Source of the DNA: an uncultured Tateyamaria sp.
GTDB lineage: Bacteria > Pseudomonadota > Alphaproteobacteria > Rhodobacterales > Rhodobacteraceae
DNA length: 64,000 bases
NCBI RefSeq assembly: GCF_947496075.1
Contig: NZ_CANMBJ010000002.1
Location: 558,001-622,000, forward strand
Direction of reading: 5' to 3'
Part shown: positions 62,741 through 64,000 of the stretch, in pieces
How the letters are laid out: every line of letters begins with the position of its first letter
How positions within the stretch are numbered: position 1 is the first letter of the stretch
Notes under the pieces: model-generated
The model's input: only the letters and a program-made list of their open reading frames with translations
The model's database searches: none
What the model was told of the DNA's origin: nothing
Program-made: the position numbers and the translations under genes

Positions 62741-63178
62741 ATGAAGACAACCCTCTCAATCACAGCAGCTATCGCCATCAGTGTCGTGGGATACGTGCTT
62801 TGGCCTGGCACCGACCAACCCACGTCATCGCAAGAAGTCGAAGTTGCTGTCGCTGACAAGGCGTTGGCGGACATCGTCCTCCCAGACACTCTCTCTGTGA
62901 ATGCACAGATCGGCAAACGTGGCTTCGACGCGAACTGTGCGGCCTGTCATGGCACCAATGCAGTTGGTCAGGATGGCGTCGCGCCTCCATTGATTCACAT
63001 CATCTATGAACCAAGCCACCACGGTGATGAGAGCTTTCAACGGGCCGTCGCCATGGGCGTTAGAGGGCATCATTGGCCCTTCGGAAGCATGCCTCCGATC
63101 GAAGGTCTCAACCGTGGAGACGTTACGATGATCACAGCGTATATTCGTGAAGTACAACGGGCCAACGGCATCAACTGA
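62741..63178 (+). CDS. Membrane-anchored class I cytochrome c
   Basis: 145 residues. N-terminal signal anchor (TLSITAAIAISVVGYVLWPG), heme site NCAACHGTNAVGQDGVAPPL with His, and a distal methionine in FGSMPPIEGL. Probably an electron carrier of a copper/oxidase-associated group given the copC and copD genes after it. The stop overlaps the first base of an in-frame ATG upstream of copC. Confidence 0.85.
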   Translation: MKTTLSITAAIAISVVGYVLWPGTDQPTSSQEVEVAVADKALADIVLPDTLSVNAQIGKRGFDANCAACHGTNAVGQDGVAPPLIHIIYEPSHHGDESFQRAVAMGVRGHHWPFGSMPPIEGLNRGDVTMITAYIREVQRANGIN

Positions 63179-63198
63179 TGGCTCTGAAAGGAACAAGA

Positions 63199-63540
63199 AT
63201 GAAGAAGACCTTCCTGACCAGTATCACATTGATCTGGGCAACTGCAGCGGCTGCGCATTCACCATTGGAATCTACCGTCCCAGTGAATGAGGCCGTTGTT
63301 GAAGAAGTCCCAAGTGAGATCGTCCTGGACTTCAAAGGCAACGTTCGTCTCACCCGTGTAACGCTGACCCACGCAGCGCATGAAGCTGACCTCGACCTGG
63401 ATGGCTTCAACGGGTTCGTTTCTGACTACACAATCCCGATGCAATCCATGGGTGCAGGAACCTATCAGATCGAATGGCGTGGCCTTGGTGACGATGGTCA
63501 TACCATGAATGGGACCTTCAGCTTTACGGTAGAGGAATAG
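63199..63540 (+). CDS. copC: CopC-type periplasmic copper-binding protein
   Basis: 113 residues. Signal peptide MKKTFLTSITLIWATAAAA; the mature N-terminal histidine (HSPLESTVPVNEA) and the DDGHTMNG histidine form a type Cu(II) site. Beta-sandwich of about 90 residues as in CopC/PcoC. AAGGAA precedes this ATG, favouring it over the one at 63178. The stop overlaps the copD start (TAGTG). Confidence 0.88.
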   Translation: MKKTFLTSITLIWATAAAAHSPLESTVPVNEAVVEEVPSEIVLDFKGNVRLTRVTLTHAAHEADLDLDGFNGFVSDYTIPMQSMGAGTYQIEWRGLGDDGHTMNGTFSFTVEE

Positions 63541-64000
63541 TGCCGGACATCTGGGGTTTGGCCGCGATGGCCACGAAGTTTCTGCTGTACCTTGGGGTGC
63601 TGACATCCGCAGGGACAGTCTTTGCTGTTATCATGTTCAAAATTTCGGGCGTCAGGGCCTTTGCCAGCATCTTTGCTGCTGTTGGTCTGGTCGCAGCGGT
63701 GCTTGGGTTTTTGCTGGGCGGAGCCGCACTGACGGGTGATGCCAGTGGCATGACCGATCCAGAGATGCTGGGATTGCTCTGGGCGACCCCTGTAGGAACG
63801 GCGCTGGCCTATCGTTTCGTTGGCTTGGCACTCTTGATCGTCGGACTTCCGCTTGGTCATCCCGGCCTTTGGGCGTCGGCGCTGGGTGGTCTACTCGCAC
63901 TTTGGTCATTCGCCATTGTTGGGCATATTCCCGACCGCGAACTGCTTTGGTTGGATGCCCTCCTGCTGATCCATCTGATCGCCATGGCAATGTGGGTTGG
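63540..64000 (+). CDS. copD: CopD-type membrane protein, 3'-truncated by window edge
   Basis: 153 codons visible, GTG start, running off the right edge. Begins VPDIWGLAAMATKFLLYLGVL and shows at least four hydrophobic spans, with a late HLIAMAMWVG segment typical of CopD/YebZ domains. Works with CopC in copper import. Its frame is open to the last base, so it is not closed in the window. Confidence 0.85.
   Translation, partial: MPDIWGLAAMATKFLLYLGVLTSAGTVFAVIMFKISGVRAFASIFAAVGLVAAVLGFLLGGAALTGDASGMTDPEMLGLLWATPVGTALAYRFVGLALLIVGLPLGHPGLWASALGGLLALWSFAIVGHIPDRELLWLDALLLIHLIAMAMWV

Noticed and set aside
1-64000. tRNA, rRNA or CRISPR array
   Set aside because: No cloverleaf-like sequence, no TpsiC-type GGTTCGA in a suitable context and no regularly spaced repeats were seen on either strand.

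Overview
The window is 64 kb of GC-rich chromosome from an alphaproteobacterium, most likely of the Roseobacter/Rhodobacteraceae group. The supporting markers are the aerobic (CobG/CobN) cobalamin pathway, a phosphatidylcholine synthase, a DUF1127 protein, DUF6552 and DUF3726 proteins, a BKACE (DUF849) enzyme and an Anbu proteasome-like operon. Coding density is high and many neighbouring genes overlap by ATGA or by shared stop codons. I saw no rRNA, tRNA, CRISPR array, insertion sequence or prophage. The assignment rests on gene content only.

Region 1 (1-12.4 kb) is cobalamin synthesis. A minus-strand operon DUF1636-cobW-cobN-cobG-cobH-cobI-cobJ lies behind a clear AdoCbl riboswitch at 8591-8799. 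The tail of cobK converges on it at the left edge. On the plus strand a HAD hydrolase, cobO, cobQ and a CHMI-like tautomerase follow. A 49-residue membrane miniprotein is encoded antisense between cobO and cobQ. cobO and cobQ show no riboswitch of their own.

Region 2 (12.4-31 kb) starts with a four-gene minus operon: circularly permuted ATP-grasp, alpha-E, transglutaminase and Anbu peptidase. This arrangement is a recognised but functionally open peptide-ligation/proteolysis set. Next come BKACE, an acyl-CoA dehydrogenase, a large unrecognised protein, a DUF3726 protein and a convergent truA. Then follow ycjX, a GNAT gene, a ycjF-like gene, a cNMP-binding flavoprotein reductase, a DUF2339 membrane protein and an FAD monooxygenase. 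Upstream of ileS lies a 15-codon, isoleucine-rich ORF with a hairpin, a candidate attenuation leader.

Region 3 (31-49 kb) holds ileS, a VOC protein, rsgA, an AT-rich intergenic stretch before a DUF1127 gene, prmA, an MFS carrier, a P-loop kinase and a stand-alone DnaB-like ATPase. A LacI-type regulator then faces two consecutive, complete sugar-type ABC transporters. Two identical GTTACGGGTAAC operators bracket the promoter between them. The second binding protein is recognisably LuxP-like, the family that binds autoinducer-2 in Vibrio, but several ligand-contact positions differ.

Region 4 (49-64 kb) carries ogt, pcs, a P460-type cytochrome, xerC-DUF484, fsa, priA, ruvC-ruvA-ruvB, an MltB-type lytic transglycosylase, an SDR/LysR divergent pair, and a copper-handling group (cytochrome c, copC, truncated copD) that runs off the right edge behind a glutaredoxin-like remnant.
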